Positions 18,275 to 26,200 of a stretch of 64,000 nt of DNA are shown here, piece after piece. The stretch is from positions 248,001 to 312,000 of the forward strand of contig NZ_FMUH01000005.1 in the NCBI RefSeq assembly GCF_900101025.1, read 5' to 3'. The notes under the pieces are model-generated. The model worked only from the letters and a program-made list of their open reading frames with translations. It had not been told where the DNA came from and searched no databases. Origin of the DNA: Klenkia marina. GTDB lineage: Bacteria; Actinomycetota; Actinomycetes; Mycobacteriales; Geodermatophilaceae. The position numbers and the translations under genes are program-made. Position 1 is the first letter of the stretch; the number at the start of each line of letters is the position of its first letter.

Positions 18275-19070
18275 GGGCCGGCTGGCCGGCAAGGCCGCCG
18301 TGGTCTTCGGTGGCGGCCTGAACACCGGCCCCGGCGGCGTCGTCTCGATCGGGGCCGCGTCGGCGACGACGTTCGCCCGGCACGGCGCCCGCGTGGCGGT
18401 GGTCGACCGGGACCCCGAGGCCGCGCAGCGCACGGTGGCGGCGATCGGTGAGGACAGCGGCGGTGCGGCCGTCGCCCTCGTCGCCGACGTGACCGACCCC
18501 GGCCAGGTGCAGCGGGCCGTCGCCCAGGCGGTGGCGCACCTGGGCCGGATCGACGTCGTGCAGAACACCGTGGGAGCGGCGCGCCTCGGCGGGCTCGACG
18601 AGCTCACCCTGACCGACTGGCACCGCACGCTGGCGCTGAACCTGGACACGGTGTTCCTCGCGGCCCAGGCCACGATGCCGCACCTGCTCGAGCGCGGTGG
18701 GTCGATGGTCAACGTCTCGTCGACGGCATCGATCCGCTGGACCGGGTACCCGTACCCGGGCTACGCCGCGGCGAAGGCCGGGGTGAACCAGCTCACGCGC
18801 AGCCTGGCCCTGCAGTACGCCGCCCGCGGCGTGCGGGTGAACGCGGTGCTGGCCGGGCTGATCGACACCCCGCTGGTCTACGCGCAGCTGGGCGGCGAGG
18901 CGGACGACGACCAGGTGCGGGCCGAGCGCGACGTGCTGAGCCCGACCGGCCGTGCGGGCACCGCGCAGGACGTCGCCGACGCGGCCCTGTTCCTGGCCTC
19001 GGACGAGTCCCGCTACGTCACCGGCGTGCTGTTGCCGGTGGACGGCGGCCTGGCGGCCCGCGCCGTCTGA
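18267..19070 (+). CDS. Short-chain dehydrogenase/reductase
   Basis: This 267-residue classical SDR has a cofactor motif VFGGGLNTGPGGVVSIG (residues 13-29) that departs from TGxxxGIG, with an insertion between the glycines. NTVG replaces the usual NNAG. The catalytic Ser (NVSSTAS) and YAAAKAG (YxxxK) are intact, and the C-terminal GVLLPVDGGLAA is standard. The chosen start, GTG 18267, overlaps the upstream alpha/beta hydrolase gene by 8 bases. It probably oxidises a hydroxyl compound with NAD(P). Confidence 0.88.
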   Translation: MAEGRLAGKAAVVFGGGLNTGPGGVVSIGAASATTFARHGARVAVVDRDPEAAQRTVAAIGEDSGGAAVALVADVTDPGQVQRAVAQAVAHLGRIDVVQNTVGAARLGGLDELTLTDWHRTLALNLDTVFLAAQATMPHLLERGGSMVNVSSTASIRWTGYPYPGYAAAKAGVNQLTRSLALQYAARGVRVNAVLAGLIDTPLVYAQLGGEADDDQVRAERDVLSPTGRAGTAQDVADAALFLASDESRYVTGVLLPVDGGLAARAV

Positions 19071-19110
19071 GCACCGCGCCGGGGTCGACACCGCTCCGCG
19101 ACCGTCCCGG

Positions 19111-19716
19111 TCAGCCGGCGAGGCCGCGGGCCAGCAGGTCCACCACCTGTTGCACGAAAGCATCGTCGGCGGTCACCCCGGCCGGGGCGACCACCTGCAT
19201 GCCGATCCCCCGCAGCAGGCCCAGCAGCGCTGCCGCCAGGGCGTCGGCGTCGGCGTCGGACCGCACCGAACCGTCCGCGACGCCCGCCCGGACCAGGTCG
19301 GCCAGGGCGGCGCGGAACGAGGCGTCGCGCTCGGCGAACAACGGCGCCAGCACGGGTTCGCCGGCCACCGACTCGGCCCACAGCAGCAGGAACGCTCCGG
19401 TCGAGGGCTGCCGCTCGCGCACGTTGCCCAGGTAGGCCCGGACCACGGCGGTCAGCTGGGCCAGACCTGCGGCCTCGACCGGCGGGACGGCGAAGCGTTG
19501 GGCGTCGCGGACGACGGCGCCGAGCAGTTCGTCGCGGCTGCCGAACGCTGCGTGCACGATCCCCCGGCTGTAGCCGGCCTCGCGCCCCACCTCGGCGAGC
19601 GTCACCGCACCGGACCCGCGCTGGGCGATCAACCGGGTGGCGGCGTCGAGGACGCGGCGCTCGGTCTCGGCCCGTCGCTGCTCCTGGGTCCGCCCGTCCG
19701 CCGGGGCTGAGCTCAC
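19111..19716 (-). CDS. TetR family transcriptional regulator
   Basis: This 201-residue repressor-type protein has an N-terminal TetR helix-turn-helix (RRVLDAATRLIAQRGSGAV, then TLAEVGREAGYSRGIVHAAFGSRDELL, residues 20-65) and a helical ligand domain. Its GTG start overlaps the stop of the alcohol dehydrogenase gene as GTGA. It therefore ends a minus-strand operon and is probably autoregulatory for it. No operator for it was recognised. Confidence 0.9.
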   Translation of the reverse strand: MSSAPADGRTQEQRRAETERRVLDAATRLIAQRGSGAVTLAEVGREAGYSRGIVHAAFGSRDELLGAVVRDAQRFAVPPVEAAGLAQLTAVVRAYLGNVRERQPSTGAFLLLWAESVAGEPVLAPLFAERDASFRAALADLVRAGVADGSVRSDADADALAAALLGLLRGIGMQVVAPAGVTADDAFVQQVVDLLARGLAG

Positions 19717-20888
19717 CCGCCCGGTTCGAAGACCGTGCGCACGCAGCCGTCCTCCTTCTCCTTGAAGATCCGGTAGCCCTCGGCCGCCTGCGACAGCGGC
19801 ATCGTGTGGGTGGCGAGGTGCTCGGTGGTGAGGGCCCCGCTCTCCATGTGGGCGAGGATCTCCGGCACGTACCGCTGGCCGTGCTGCTGGGCGCCCCGCA
19901 CGGTGAGGCCCTTGTTCATCGCCGCCCCGAGGGGGAACTTGTCGACGGGGCCGGCGAAGACGCCGAGCACGAAGACGCTCCCGCCCTTGCGGCAGGCCCG
20001 GATGGCCTCCCGCACGGCCGAGGGCCGGTCGGTCTGCAGCCGCAGCTGCTGCTTGACCTGGTCGAAGGCACCCTGGATCCCGGTGCTGTGCGCCTCCATC
20101 CCCACGGCCTCGATGCACACGTCGGGCCCGCGGCCGCCGGTGCGCTCGCGCAGCTCGGCGACGACGTCGGTGGTGGAGTAGTCCACCGCCTCGGCCCCGA
20201 TGTGCTGGCGCACCTGCGCCAGCCGCTCGGGCAGCCGGTCGATCACCACCACCTGCTCGGCGCCCAACAGGATGGCGGCCCGCGCGGCCATCTGGCCCAC
20301 CGCGCCGGCGCCCCACACCGCGACGACGTCCCCGGGCTTCGTGCCACCCAGGTGCGCGCCGGTCCAGCCGGTGGTCACCGAGTCCGAGGCGAACAGCGCC
20401 CGGGTGTCGGACACCGCGTCGGGGACGACGAAGCAGCCGACGTCGGCGTAGGGCACCCGCATGTACTCGGCGTGGCTGCCGGCGAACCCACCCATGGCGT
20501 GGGAGTAGCCGAAGCAGCCGCCCGGGCTCTGGCCCCACAGGCCCTCGGTGATCCCGGGGTTCGGGTTGCCGTTGTCGCAGAGGGAGTACAGCTCCTGCGA
20601 GCAGTACCAGCAGTGCCCGCAGGCGATGAACGACGGGACGACGACCCGGTCGCCCACCTGCACCTTCGTCACGGCCTTGCCGCGCTCGACGACGGTGCCG
20701 GTGAACTCGTGGCCCAGCACGTCGCCGGCCCGCATCGCCGGGATGTACCCGCCGATGAGGTGCAGGTCCGACCCGCAGGTGACCGTCTTGCTGATCTTCA
20801 GGATGACGTCGTGGTCGTTGAGCAGCTGCGGCTCGTCGACCTCCTCCACGGCGACCTCGTTGACCCCGGCCCAGATCGCGGCCTTCAC
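19713..20888 (-). CDS. Zinc-dependent alcohol dehydrogenase (medium chain)
   Basis: This 391-residue MDR protein is of the glutathione-independent formaldehyde dehydrogenase-like branch. Catalytic zinc ligands are Cys in TVTCGSDLHL and His in GHEFTGTV. The structural zinc lobe CGHCWYCSQELYSLC (from about 93) is complete. The nucleotide motif is GAGAVGQ. Length and the long middle insertion match the 380-390-residue 'zinc-dependent alcohol dehydrogenase' group common in actinobacterial stress loci. It starts at a GTG overlapping the previous stop (GTGA) and is followed by an overlapping tetR gene. The substrate is unknown; aldehyde detoxification is plausible. Confidence 0.9.
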   Translation of the reverse strand: MKAAIWAGVNEVAVEEVDEPQLLNDHDVILKISKTVTCGSDLHLIGGYIPAMRAGDVLGHEFTGTVVERGKAVTKVQVGDRVVVPSFIACGHCWYCSQELYSLCDNGNPNPGITEGLWGQSPGGCFGYSHAMGGFAGSHAEYMRVPYADVGCFVVPDAVSDTRALFASDSVTTGWTGAHLGGTKPGDVVAVWGAGAVGQMAARAAILLGAEQVVVIDRLPERLAQVRQHIGAEAVDYSTTDVVAELRERTGGRGPDVCIEAVGMEAHSTGIQGAFDQVKQQLRLQTDRPSAVREAIRACRKGGSVFVLGVFAGPVDKFPLGAAMNKGLTVRGAQQHGQRYVPEILAHMESGALTTEHLATHTMPLSQAAEGYRIFKEKEDGCVRTVFEPGG

Positions 20889-21340
20889 AGCACGCCCTCC
20901 TTCGGCGCCCGGGCCGCGGCGCCCTCCAGCGCGGCGCCCTGCAGCGTGGCCTTCCGGGTGCCGTGCGGCTGGGGGTCCACCCGCAGCACCTCCCCCACCT
21001 CGGCGAGCTGCTTGGTGCGGCGCAGGGCCGCCCGCAGCTCGCCGACCTGCTCGTCGGTGGGGGTGCCGTGGAACCGGGCCGACAGCTCGGTCCCGCGGTC
21101 ACCGGGGGCCGGCTGCATCCGCACCTCGAGGTCGGGGCCGAGGGCCTCGAGCTCGGGGAACGGGCCGGCGAGGTCGTCCCGGAAGACCGTGACGGCCCGC
21201 CAGCGGGCGGCGGCCACCTCGCGCGGCTCGGTGGTGGACGCCTGCCCCACCCCGGGGACGTGCGTGTGCTGCAGCTTGGCCAGCGCCGTCCCCCCGAACT
21301 CGGCGGCCTTGCCCAGCACCTGCTGGAGGGGGCCGGTCAC
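20885..21340 (-). CDS. Conserved hypothetical protein, possibly SRPBCC-related
   Basis: This 151-residue soluble protein has a central WRAVTVFRDDLAGPFPEL...LEVRMQPAPGDRGTELSARFHG stretch resembling the beta-strand pattern of SRPBCC/polyketide-cyclase-like proteins that often accompany this type of alcohol dehydrogenase. I do not recognise a definite family. GTGA overlaps at both ends couple it to DUF3618 upstream and the dehydrogenase downstream, so it is part of the stress operon. Confidence 0.7.
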   Translation of the reverse strand: MTGPLQQVLGKAAEFGGTALAKLQHTHVPGVGQASTTEPREVAAARWRAVTVFRDDLAGPFPELEALGPDLEVRMQPAPGDRGTELSARFHGTPTDEQVGELRAALRRTKQLAEVGEVLRVDPQPHGTRKATLQGAALEGAAARAPKEGVL

Positions 21341-21921
21341 CGCTGGTCCTGCACGGTCTCCTTGGCCTGCTGGGCCTGGTCCTGCACGTCGCCGGCGGCC
21401 GACTGGCCCTGCTCCTTGACCGCCTGCACGGCGTCGGTCGCGGTGCTCTGCACCGACTGCAGCGCCTCCTGGGCGGCGGGCTGCAGCTCCTGCGCGGCGT
21501 CCTGGGCGACCTGTTTGGCGTTCTCCAGCAGCGGCTGGGCGGCCTCCTCCACCTGGGCGGCGAGCTGCTTCTCCTTCTCGCTGGTGGGCAGCAGGGAGGA
21601 GACCAGCCAGCCCACGCCGAAGGCGATCAGCCCGGCGGCGACGGGGTTGCCACGGGTGCCCGACAGGGCGGCGTCGGGAGCCTGGGCGATGCCCTGCGCG
21701 GCGTCGTGCGCCCGGGCGCTGACCGCGCCGGCCGACGAGGAGTCCGAGCCGAAGACCTTGCCGCGCAGGTCGTCGACGGCCTGCTTGGTGCGGGTCACCC
21801 GGCGGTCGACCACGCGGGCGGGGTTGACCTTCTCGTTGAGCGCGTCGACGTCGTAGCCGAGGTCGGCGCGGGTGGCCTCGATCTGCTGGCGGATGACGTC
21901 GGGGTCGTTGCTGGTGGTCAT
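21337..21921 (-). CDS. DUF3618 domain-containing membrane-associated protein
   Basis: This 194-residue protein opens with the DUF3618 signature (DVIRQQIEATRADLGYDVDALNEKVNP, residues 8-34). One transmembrane helix follows (NPVAAGLIAFGVGWLVSSLL, about 91-110). The C-terminal half is Ala/Gln/Val-rich heptad-like helix, as in LEA proteins. DUF3618 proteins sit beside holin-X genes in many actinobacteria, and a cell-envelope stress role is likely but unproven. It starts 19 bases after the holin-X stop. Confidence 0.9.
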   Translation of the reverse strand: MTTSNDPDVIRQQIEATRADLGYDVDALNEKVNPARVVDRRVTRTKQAVDDLRGKVFGSDSSSAGAVSARAHDAAQGIAQAPDAALSGTRGNPVAAGLIAFGVGWLVSSLLPTSEKEKQLAAQVEEAAQPLLENAKQVAQDAAQELQPAAQEALQSVQSTATDAVQAVKEQGQSAAGDVQDQAQQAKETVQDQR

Positions 21922-21940
21922 CTGGGGGTCCTCTCGGGGG

Positions 21941-22435
21941 TCAGGAACGGGGGGTGACGGCGTCGGGGACCCGCTGGAGGGTCTCCACCGTGCGCTCGGG
22001 CGTGGGGTTGACGGTCTTCAGGCGCTTGCGGCCCAGGACGAACAGCACGGCGGCCACGACGCCCCAGACGAGGGCGACGATCAGCGCCGCCCAGCCCGCG
22101 GGGATGGCGCTGGCCAGCGCCGCCCACAGGGCGAGGCTGAGGAACAGCACGGTCAGGTGACCGGCGTAGCCGGCGCCGCCGAGCATCCCGGCGCCGGCGC
22201 CGGCCTTCTTGGCCTCGACGGTGAGCTCCGCCTTGGCCAGCGCGAGCTCCTGGCGCATGAGGGTCGACAGGTCGCGGCTGACGTCACCGATGAGCTTGCC
22301 GACCGGCACGCCCTCGACGTCGGGGTGGCCGTCCTCGGTCTGCCGGCCCATGCCGGCGTGCGGGGCGGCGGCCGCGCTGACGTCGGTCGGGCTGACGCCG
22401 GGGTGCTCGCCGTGGGCGCCGTAGGGGGTGCTCAT
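21941..22435 (-). CDS. Phage holin family protein (actinobacterial Holin-X, superfamily III)
   Basis: This 164-residue protein has an N-terminal cytosolic part containing GKLIGDVSRDLSTLMRQELALAKAEL. Two transmembrane helices follow (about 90-112 and 116-138), then a short basic tail. Despite the name it is chromosomal and not linked to phage genes here. Such proteins usually accompany DUF3618. Its ATG overlaps the stop of the LEA-like gene (ATGA). Confidence 0.88.
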   Translation of the reverse strand: MSTPYGAHGEHPGVSPTDVSAAAAPHAGMGRQTEDGHPDVEGVPVGKLIGDVSRDLSTLMRQELALAKAELTVEAKKAGAGAGMLGGAGYAGHLTVLFLSLALWAALASAIPAGWAALIVALVWGVVAAVLFVLGRKRLKTVNPTPERTVETLQRVPDAVTPRS

Positions 22436-23244
22436 GCCTGACCACCGCTGTAGGGCGAGGGCGGCACGGGGCTGTACCCGGTCACCGGGTCGTAGCCGGG
22501 GCCCGCGGACGGCGGGGTGGCCGGCGGCACCGCGGGCGGCAGGTCCGAGCCCCCGGCCGGCGCGACGACGGGGGGCGTGACGGGGGGCGTGACGGCGGGG
22601 GCGACCGGCGACGGCACGGCACCGGGCAGCGGTCCGGTCCCGGTGGTGACGTCGTGCGGCGGTGTCCCCGCGGTCCCCGGTGTCCCCGCGGTCCCCGGGG
22701 TGCCCGAGGACGACGCGGTGTCGTCCTTGTGCGCGGCGACGACGCCGGTGGTGAGCCGGCCGGCGAGCACGCCGGCCACGGCCGCGCCGACCAGGAACGC
22801 GCCCGGACGGCGGCGGGCGAAGCGGCGGACGTCCTCGAGCAGGTCACCGGGCTCGCGGTCGCGCAGGTGACCGGCCAGGCCCTCGACCCGGTCGGTGGCC
22901 TGGCGGAGCAGGTCGGTGGCCGGCCCGGAGCCGCCCTCGCCGTTGGTCAGCGAGCGCAGCTCGTCGGCCAGGGCACCGAGGCTCTCGGCCGCCTTCTGCT
23001 GGCCGGCGCGGGCCTGCTCGGTGGCCTGGCCGCGGCCCTGCTCGAGCAGGTCGGAGGCCTGCCGGCGGGCCTCACCGGTGACCTGCTTGGCCTGCTCGGC
23101 GGCGGTGCCGGCGACCTGCTGGGCGGCGCCGGCGGCGGACTGCCCGACCTGGGCAGCCTGGTCCTTCGCGACGTCCTTGGTGCTGCCGGGAGTGCTGTCG
23201 GTCGAGCTGGTGGTGTCGCCGGGGGCGTCGAGGGAGTGGGACAT
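22432..23244 (-). CDS. LEA-like membrane-anchored protein with Pro-rich tail
   Basis: In this 270-residue protein, residues 25-100 are an Ala/Gln/Lys/Glu-rich amphipathic helix with repeats such as AAQQVAGTAAEQAKQV and QASDLLEQGRGQATEQA, like late-embryogenesis-abundant proteins. A predicted membrane helix follows RRFARRRPGAFLVGAAVAGVLAGRL (about 140-165). The last 90 residues are Pro/Gly/Thr-rich and include tandem GTPGTA repeats. No enzyme motif is present. A desiccation- or envelope-protective role is inferred from composition and from its DUF3618 and holin-X neighbours. It is coupled to holin-X by ATGA. Confidence 0.8.
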   Translation of the reverse strand: MSHSLDAPGDTTSSTDSTPGSTKDVAKDQAAQVGQSAAGAAQQVAGTAAEQAKQVTGEARRQASDLLEQGRGQATEQARAGQQKAAESLGALADELRSLTNGEGGSGPATDLLRQATDRVEGLAGHLRDREPGDLLEDVRRFARRRPGAFLVGAAVAGVLAGRLTTGVVAAHKDDTASSSGTPGTAGTPGTAGTPPHDVTTGTGPLPGAVPSPVAPAVTPPVTPPVVAPAGGSDLPPAVPPATPPSAGPGYDPVTGYSPVPPSPYSGGQA

Positions 23245-23270
23245 CTGTTCCTCCTGGGTGTACGGGTGGG

Positions 23271-23468
23271 TCAGGGGATCGCCGGCGCCGCGGCGGGCGC
23301 GGCGACCGGGACAGGGGCGCGGCGGTGGTGACAGACGGCCAGGCGGTGCAGCAGCCCCGCGGCCACGACGACGCCGGCCAGGGGCGAGGCCCCGGGGACC
23401 GCGACGGCGACGAGCACCGCGAGCGCCAGGATCAGCAGCAGGGGCAGCGAACGGGAGCTGGGGAGCAC
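23271..23468 (-). CDS. Small hydrophobic membrane protein
   Basis: This 65-residue protein is mainly one or two hydrophobic helices (LPLLLILALAVLVAVAVPG, then LAGVVVAAGLL) and ends Ala/Pro-rich. The GTG start has GAGGTG 5 bases upstream. The gene fits neatly between the Mn catalase and the LEA-like gene on the same strand. No homologous family was recognised; it is kept because of its ribosome site and operon position. Confidence 0.55.
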   Translation of the reverse strand: MLPSSRSLPLLLILALAVLVAVAVPGASPLAGVVVAAGLLHRLAVCHHRRAPVPVAAPAAAPAIP

Positions 23469-23523
23469 GGGGACACCTCGTCCATCGGTGGTGACGGGTC
23501 CTGCGGTGGGTGGGGCGGAGCGC

Positions 23524-24387
23524 CTACTTGAGGGCGTCCTTGGCCTTCTGCAGCAGGCCGGTCATGTCTGCCGGAGGCGTGCCGTACAGGCGGGGGTCGC
23601 CCGGCGGCAGGATCGGGGCGTCGGCGTGCGCGGCGATCGGGGCGGCCGAGAGCGTGTTGTCGCTGCCGTCCAGTGCCGGGCCGTTGGCCCAGCGGCCGGA
23701 TGCGGCGTCCGGGCCGTCGGAGGCGTCGATGAACACGTGCGCGAACTCCGGCAGCTCCTCGTCGAGCGGGAACGCCTCGGGCACCGGGATGCCGTCCAGG
23801 CCGTCGGCCTTGAGCTCCTCCATAGCGGCGAGCCACTGCTGCTGGTGCATGTGGTCGCGGGTGAGCAGGAAGCGGAGCAGGTCCTTCACGCCGTGGTCGT
23901 CGGTCATGTTCCACAGGCGGGCGACCTGCAGGCGGCCCTGCATCTCGGCGGTGGCGTTGTAGGAGAAGTCGGCGAACAGGTTGCCGCTGGCGGTGACGTA
24001 GGCACCGGTCCAGGGGTTGCCCATGCTGTCCATGTAGGACGCGCCGCCGCCGTTGGCGATGGTGTGCTGCGGGTTGGTCATCCCGTAGCCGGCGGCCGCC
24101 TCCTTGGTGCGGTCGGCGGCGTCGGGCTTGAGCGGCGCGTGGTCCAGCAGCCGGTCGATCATCGTCACGATCATCTCGACGTGGGCGAGCTCCTCGGTGC
24201 CGATCGCCAGCAGCATGTCCTTGTACTTGCCGGGCAGGCGGCAGTTCCAGCCCTGGAGCAGGTACTGGGTGGCGACGGTCATCTCGCCCCACTGGCCACC
24301 GAGCACCTCCTGCATCTTGCGGGCGAAGTCGGCGTCGGGGCCGTCGGGCTTGGCCTCGAACTGCAGTGCGTGGGTGTGGGTGAACAC
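23524..24387 (-). CDS. Manganese catalase
   Basis: This 287-residue dimanganese catalase breaks down hydrogen peroxide without haem. The ferritin-like four-helix bundle carries the metal-ligand segments MTVATQYLLQGWN (36-48), GTEELAHVEMI and FSYNATAEMQGRLQVARLW, and the later TRDHMHQQQW supplies further Glu/His residues. The start is GTG 24387 behind AGGAGA. The plus-strand Nramp transporter 1.8 kb away could supply its manganese. The gene lies between a histidine kinase and the LEA/holin-X set on the same strand, consistent with a stress regulon. Confidence 0.93.
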   Translation of the reverse strand: MFTHTHALQFEAKPDGPDADFARKMQEVLGGQWGEMTVATQYLLQGWNCRLPGKYKDMLLAIGTEELAHVEMIVTMIDRLLDHAPLKPDAADRTKEAAAGYGMTNPQHTIANGGGASYMDSMGNPWTGAYVTASGNLFADFSYNATAEMQGRLQVARLWNMTDDHGVKDLLRFLLTRDHMHQQQWLAAMEELKADGLDGIPVPEAFPLDEELPEFAHVFIDASDGPDAASGRWANGPALDGSDNTLSAAPIAAHADAPILPPGDPRLYGTPPADMTGLLQKAKDALK

Positions 24388-24458
24388 GGGGTCTCCTGGG
24401 TGCTGGGTGGTGCTCGGCGTCGTGCACCGCGTCGCGGCCTCGACCCCTTCCTCCCCAC

Positions 24459-24477
24459 CCCCGGTGGCCCACCGGGG
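24459..24477 (-). terminator. Possible terminator between histidine kinase and Mn catalase
   Basis: An 8-bp perfect hairpin (CCCCGGTG, loop GCC, CACCGGGG) lies in the 117-bp gap downstream of the kinase stop. It has no T-run. If active, it would separate the kinase transcript from the catalase. Confidence 0.35.
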
Positions 24478-24504
24478 CCGGTCGGTGGCCCCCGCGGGCC
24501 TGCT

Positions 24505-25197
24505 TCACCGGTCGGGCAGGTCGACCACCACGCTGAGGCCGGCGTCGTCCCGCCGGCAGCCCACCTGCCCGCCCAGCTCGTGGGTCTGCCGCTGCACCGA
24601 CCACAGCCCCAGGCCGGTCAGGTCGGTCGGGGGCCGCTCGGCCTGCAGGTCGGCGACCACGCGGTCGGGCACGCCGTCCTGGGTCACCACGAGCCGCGCC
24701 CACCCGGGCCGGGCGCCCACGGCCAGCACCACCGGGCGCCCCTCGCCGTGCCGGTGGGCGTTCTCCAACAGGTTGGTCAGGATCCGCTGCACGCGGGCGT
24801 CCCCGACCAGCACCACGGCGGCGTCCGGCGCCATCGCCAGCCGCACCTGCCCGGCCGGCAGCCCCGAGGCCTGCAGGCTCGCCCGGACGACGTCGACCAG
24901 CGGGCGCGGCCACCCGCCGGGCAGCGCGCCGCCGGTGGCCACCGCGGTGCGCAGCATCGACACCAGGCTGTCGGCCTGGGCCAGGGCCAGCTCGGTGAGC
25001 TCGCTGCCGTCCTCGACCGGGTGCGGTCCGTCGAGGTGGGCCAGCAGCGCCCGCAGCGACGCCAACGGGGTGCCCAGGTCGTGGCACAGCGCCCGCAGGA
25101 CGGCGTCCTGGGTGCTGATCGCGGGAGCCGCGCCGCGCCGGCGCATGCGCGACCGCCACCGCGGCGGGGCGGGCGGTGTGTCGAGGCCGATCGTCAC
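24505..25197 (-). CDS. Short sensor histidine kinase (no sensory domain)
   Basis: This 230-residue protein consists only of the transmitter module. The phospho-acceptor His lies in ALCHDLGTPLASLRALLAHL (around 38-57), the N box is LTNLLENAHRHGEG, and a G2-like GLGLWSVQRQTHELGG is present. The G1 box (VTQDGVPDRV) departs from DxGxG, so ATP binding may be weak. The start is GTG 25197 because GGGGAGGTG precedes it. It has no membrane or PAS segment. It diverges from a response regulator 74 bp away, forming a likely two-component pair of unknown signal. Confidence 0.75.
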   Translation of the reverse strand: MTIGLDTPPAPPRWRSRMRRRGAAPAISTQDAVLRALCHDLGTPLASLRALLAHLDGPHPVEDGSELTELALAQADSLVSMLRTAVATGGALPGGWPRPLVDVVRASLQASGLPAGQVRLAMAPDAAVVLVGDARVQRILTNLLENAHRHGEGRPVVLAVGARPGWARLVVTQDGVPDRVVADLQAERPPTDLTGLGLWSVQRQTHELGGQVGCRRDDAGLSVVVDLPDR

Positions 25198-25271
25198 GGA
25201 TACACCTCCCCCTGCGGTGTCCCGGGCCAGCCACGCCCGAGGCCACCCCGTGACCCCGGTGAGGACAGCAC

Positions 25272-25970
25272 GTGCACCCCGATCCCCACGCTGCACCACC
25301 CCCGGCGGCGACGACGGACGCGCGCCCCGTCGACGTCGTCCTGGTCGACGACCACGCCCTGTTCAGCCGCGGGCTGGCCGCCCTGCTGCCCGTGGTGAGC
25401 AGCGGCCGGGTGCGCGTCGTCGGCACGACCGACGACGCCTCGGCCGCCGCGGCCCTGGTGCGCCGCGCGCAGGCCGACCTGGCGCTGGTGGACCTCTCGA
25501 TGCCCCCGCCCGGCGGGGTGCGGGCCATCCAGGCCATCCGCCGCACCGCACCGGGTGTGCGCGTGGTGGCCCTGTCGGGCACCCCCGACGAGGACGAGCA
25601 GCTCGAGTCGCTGCGGGCCGGGGCGGAGTCGTTCCTGCCCAAGACCAGCGACCCCGAGGCGCTGGTGCCCCCGCTGCTGGCACTGCTGCAGGGCTGGTCG
25701 GTCGTGCCCACGGCGCTGCTGCACCGCATGCTGGCCGACGCCGCGCCCCGGGAGGACCAGGGCGTGCTCGGCCGGCTGTCCGCCGACGACCGGCGGCTGT
25801 GGCGGCTGGTGGCCGCGGGGACGTCGACGCTGGACATCGCGCTGGCCCTGCACGTCTCCGAGCGCACCGCCAAGCGGCTGGTGGCCGGTCTGCTGCGGCA
25901 GCTGCGGGTGAGCAGCCGCACCGAGGCGGCGGCGCTGGCTGGTCGGGTGGGGCTGGATCCGCAGCACTAG
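25272..25970 (+). CDS. Response regulator (NarL/FixJ-like)
   Basis: This 232-residue protein has an N-terminal receiver domain with the acidic pair in VVLVDDHALF (about 22-31), phospho-acceptor Asp in LALVDLSMPPPGG (about 75) and Lys in FLPKTSD. The C-terminal helix-turn-helix is GerE-like but divergent (LSADDRRLWRLVAAGTSTLDIALALHVSERTAKRLV), lacking the usual LTxRExEVL opening. It diverges from the short kinase, its probable partner. Its targets may include the adjacent catalase and Nramp genes, which is inference only. Confidence 0.85.
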   Translation: MHPDPHAAPPPAATTDARPVDVVLVDDHALFSRGLAALLPVVSSGRVRVVGTTDDASAAAALVRRAQADLALVDLSMPPPGGVRAIQAIRRTAPGVRVVALSGTPDEDEQLESLRAGAESFLPKTSDPEALVPPLLALLQGWSVVPTALLHRMLADAAPREDQGVLGRLSADDRRLWRLVAAGTSTLDIALALHVSERTAKRLVAGLLRQLRVSSRTEAAALAGRVGLDPQH

Positions 25971-26200
25971 GTCGGTGGACGGGGTGCGGGGTGGCGGCAT
26001 CGGTGGTCCTCGCGGCGTCGTGGGGCAGGACGGCCGCGGGCTGGACCTCGGGTGGACGACTCGAGCCCACCGCACCTCGGCGCCCACGGCCACCCGGGGC
26101 GTGACCTTGGCCCGGCCGTGCCACGTTCCGCTGTCGAGGTTTGGCCCGCGAGGGCCACCGCCCGGCCCCCGCGGGCCCCTGCCCCGGGCACGGAGAGGGC
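25971..26200 (+). promoter_or_regulatory. Upstream region of the Nramp transporter gene with two palindromes
   Basis: The last 100 bases hold two related inverted repeats: TTGGCCCGGCCGTGCCA (26108-26124) and TGGCCC-N4-GGGCCA (26042 plus 100, i.e. 26142-26157). They lie 45-95 bases before the GTG start and could be a metal-regulator operator. No confident -10/-35 pair was found. Confidence 0.3.

Noticed and set aside
21941-22435. Holin-named protein as evidence of a prophage
   Set aside because: There are no phage structural, integrase or lysin genes nearby. Holin-X with DUF3618 is an ordinary chromosomal pair in actinobacteria.
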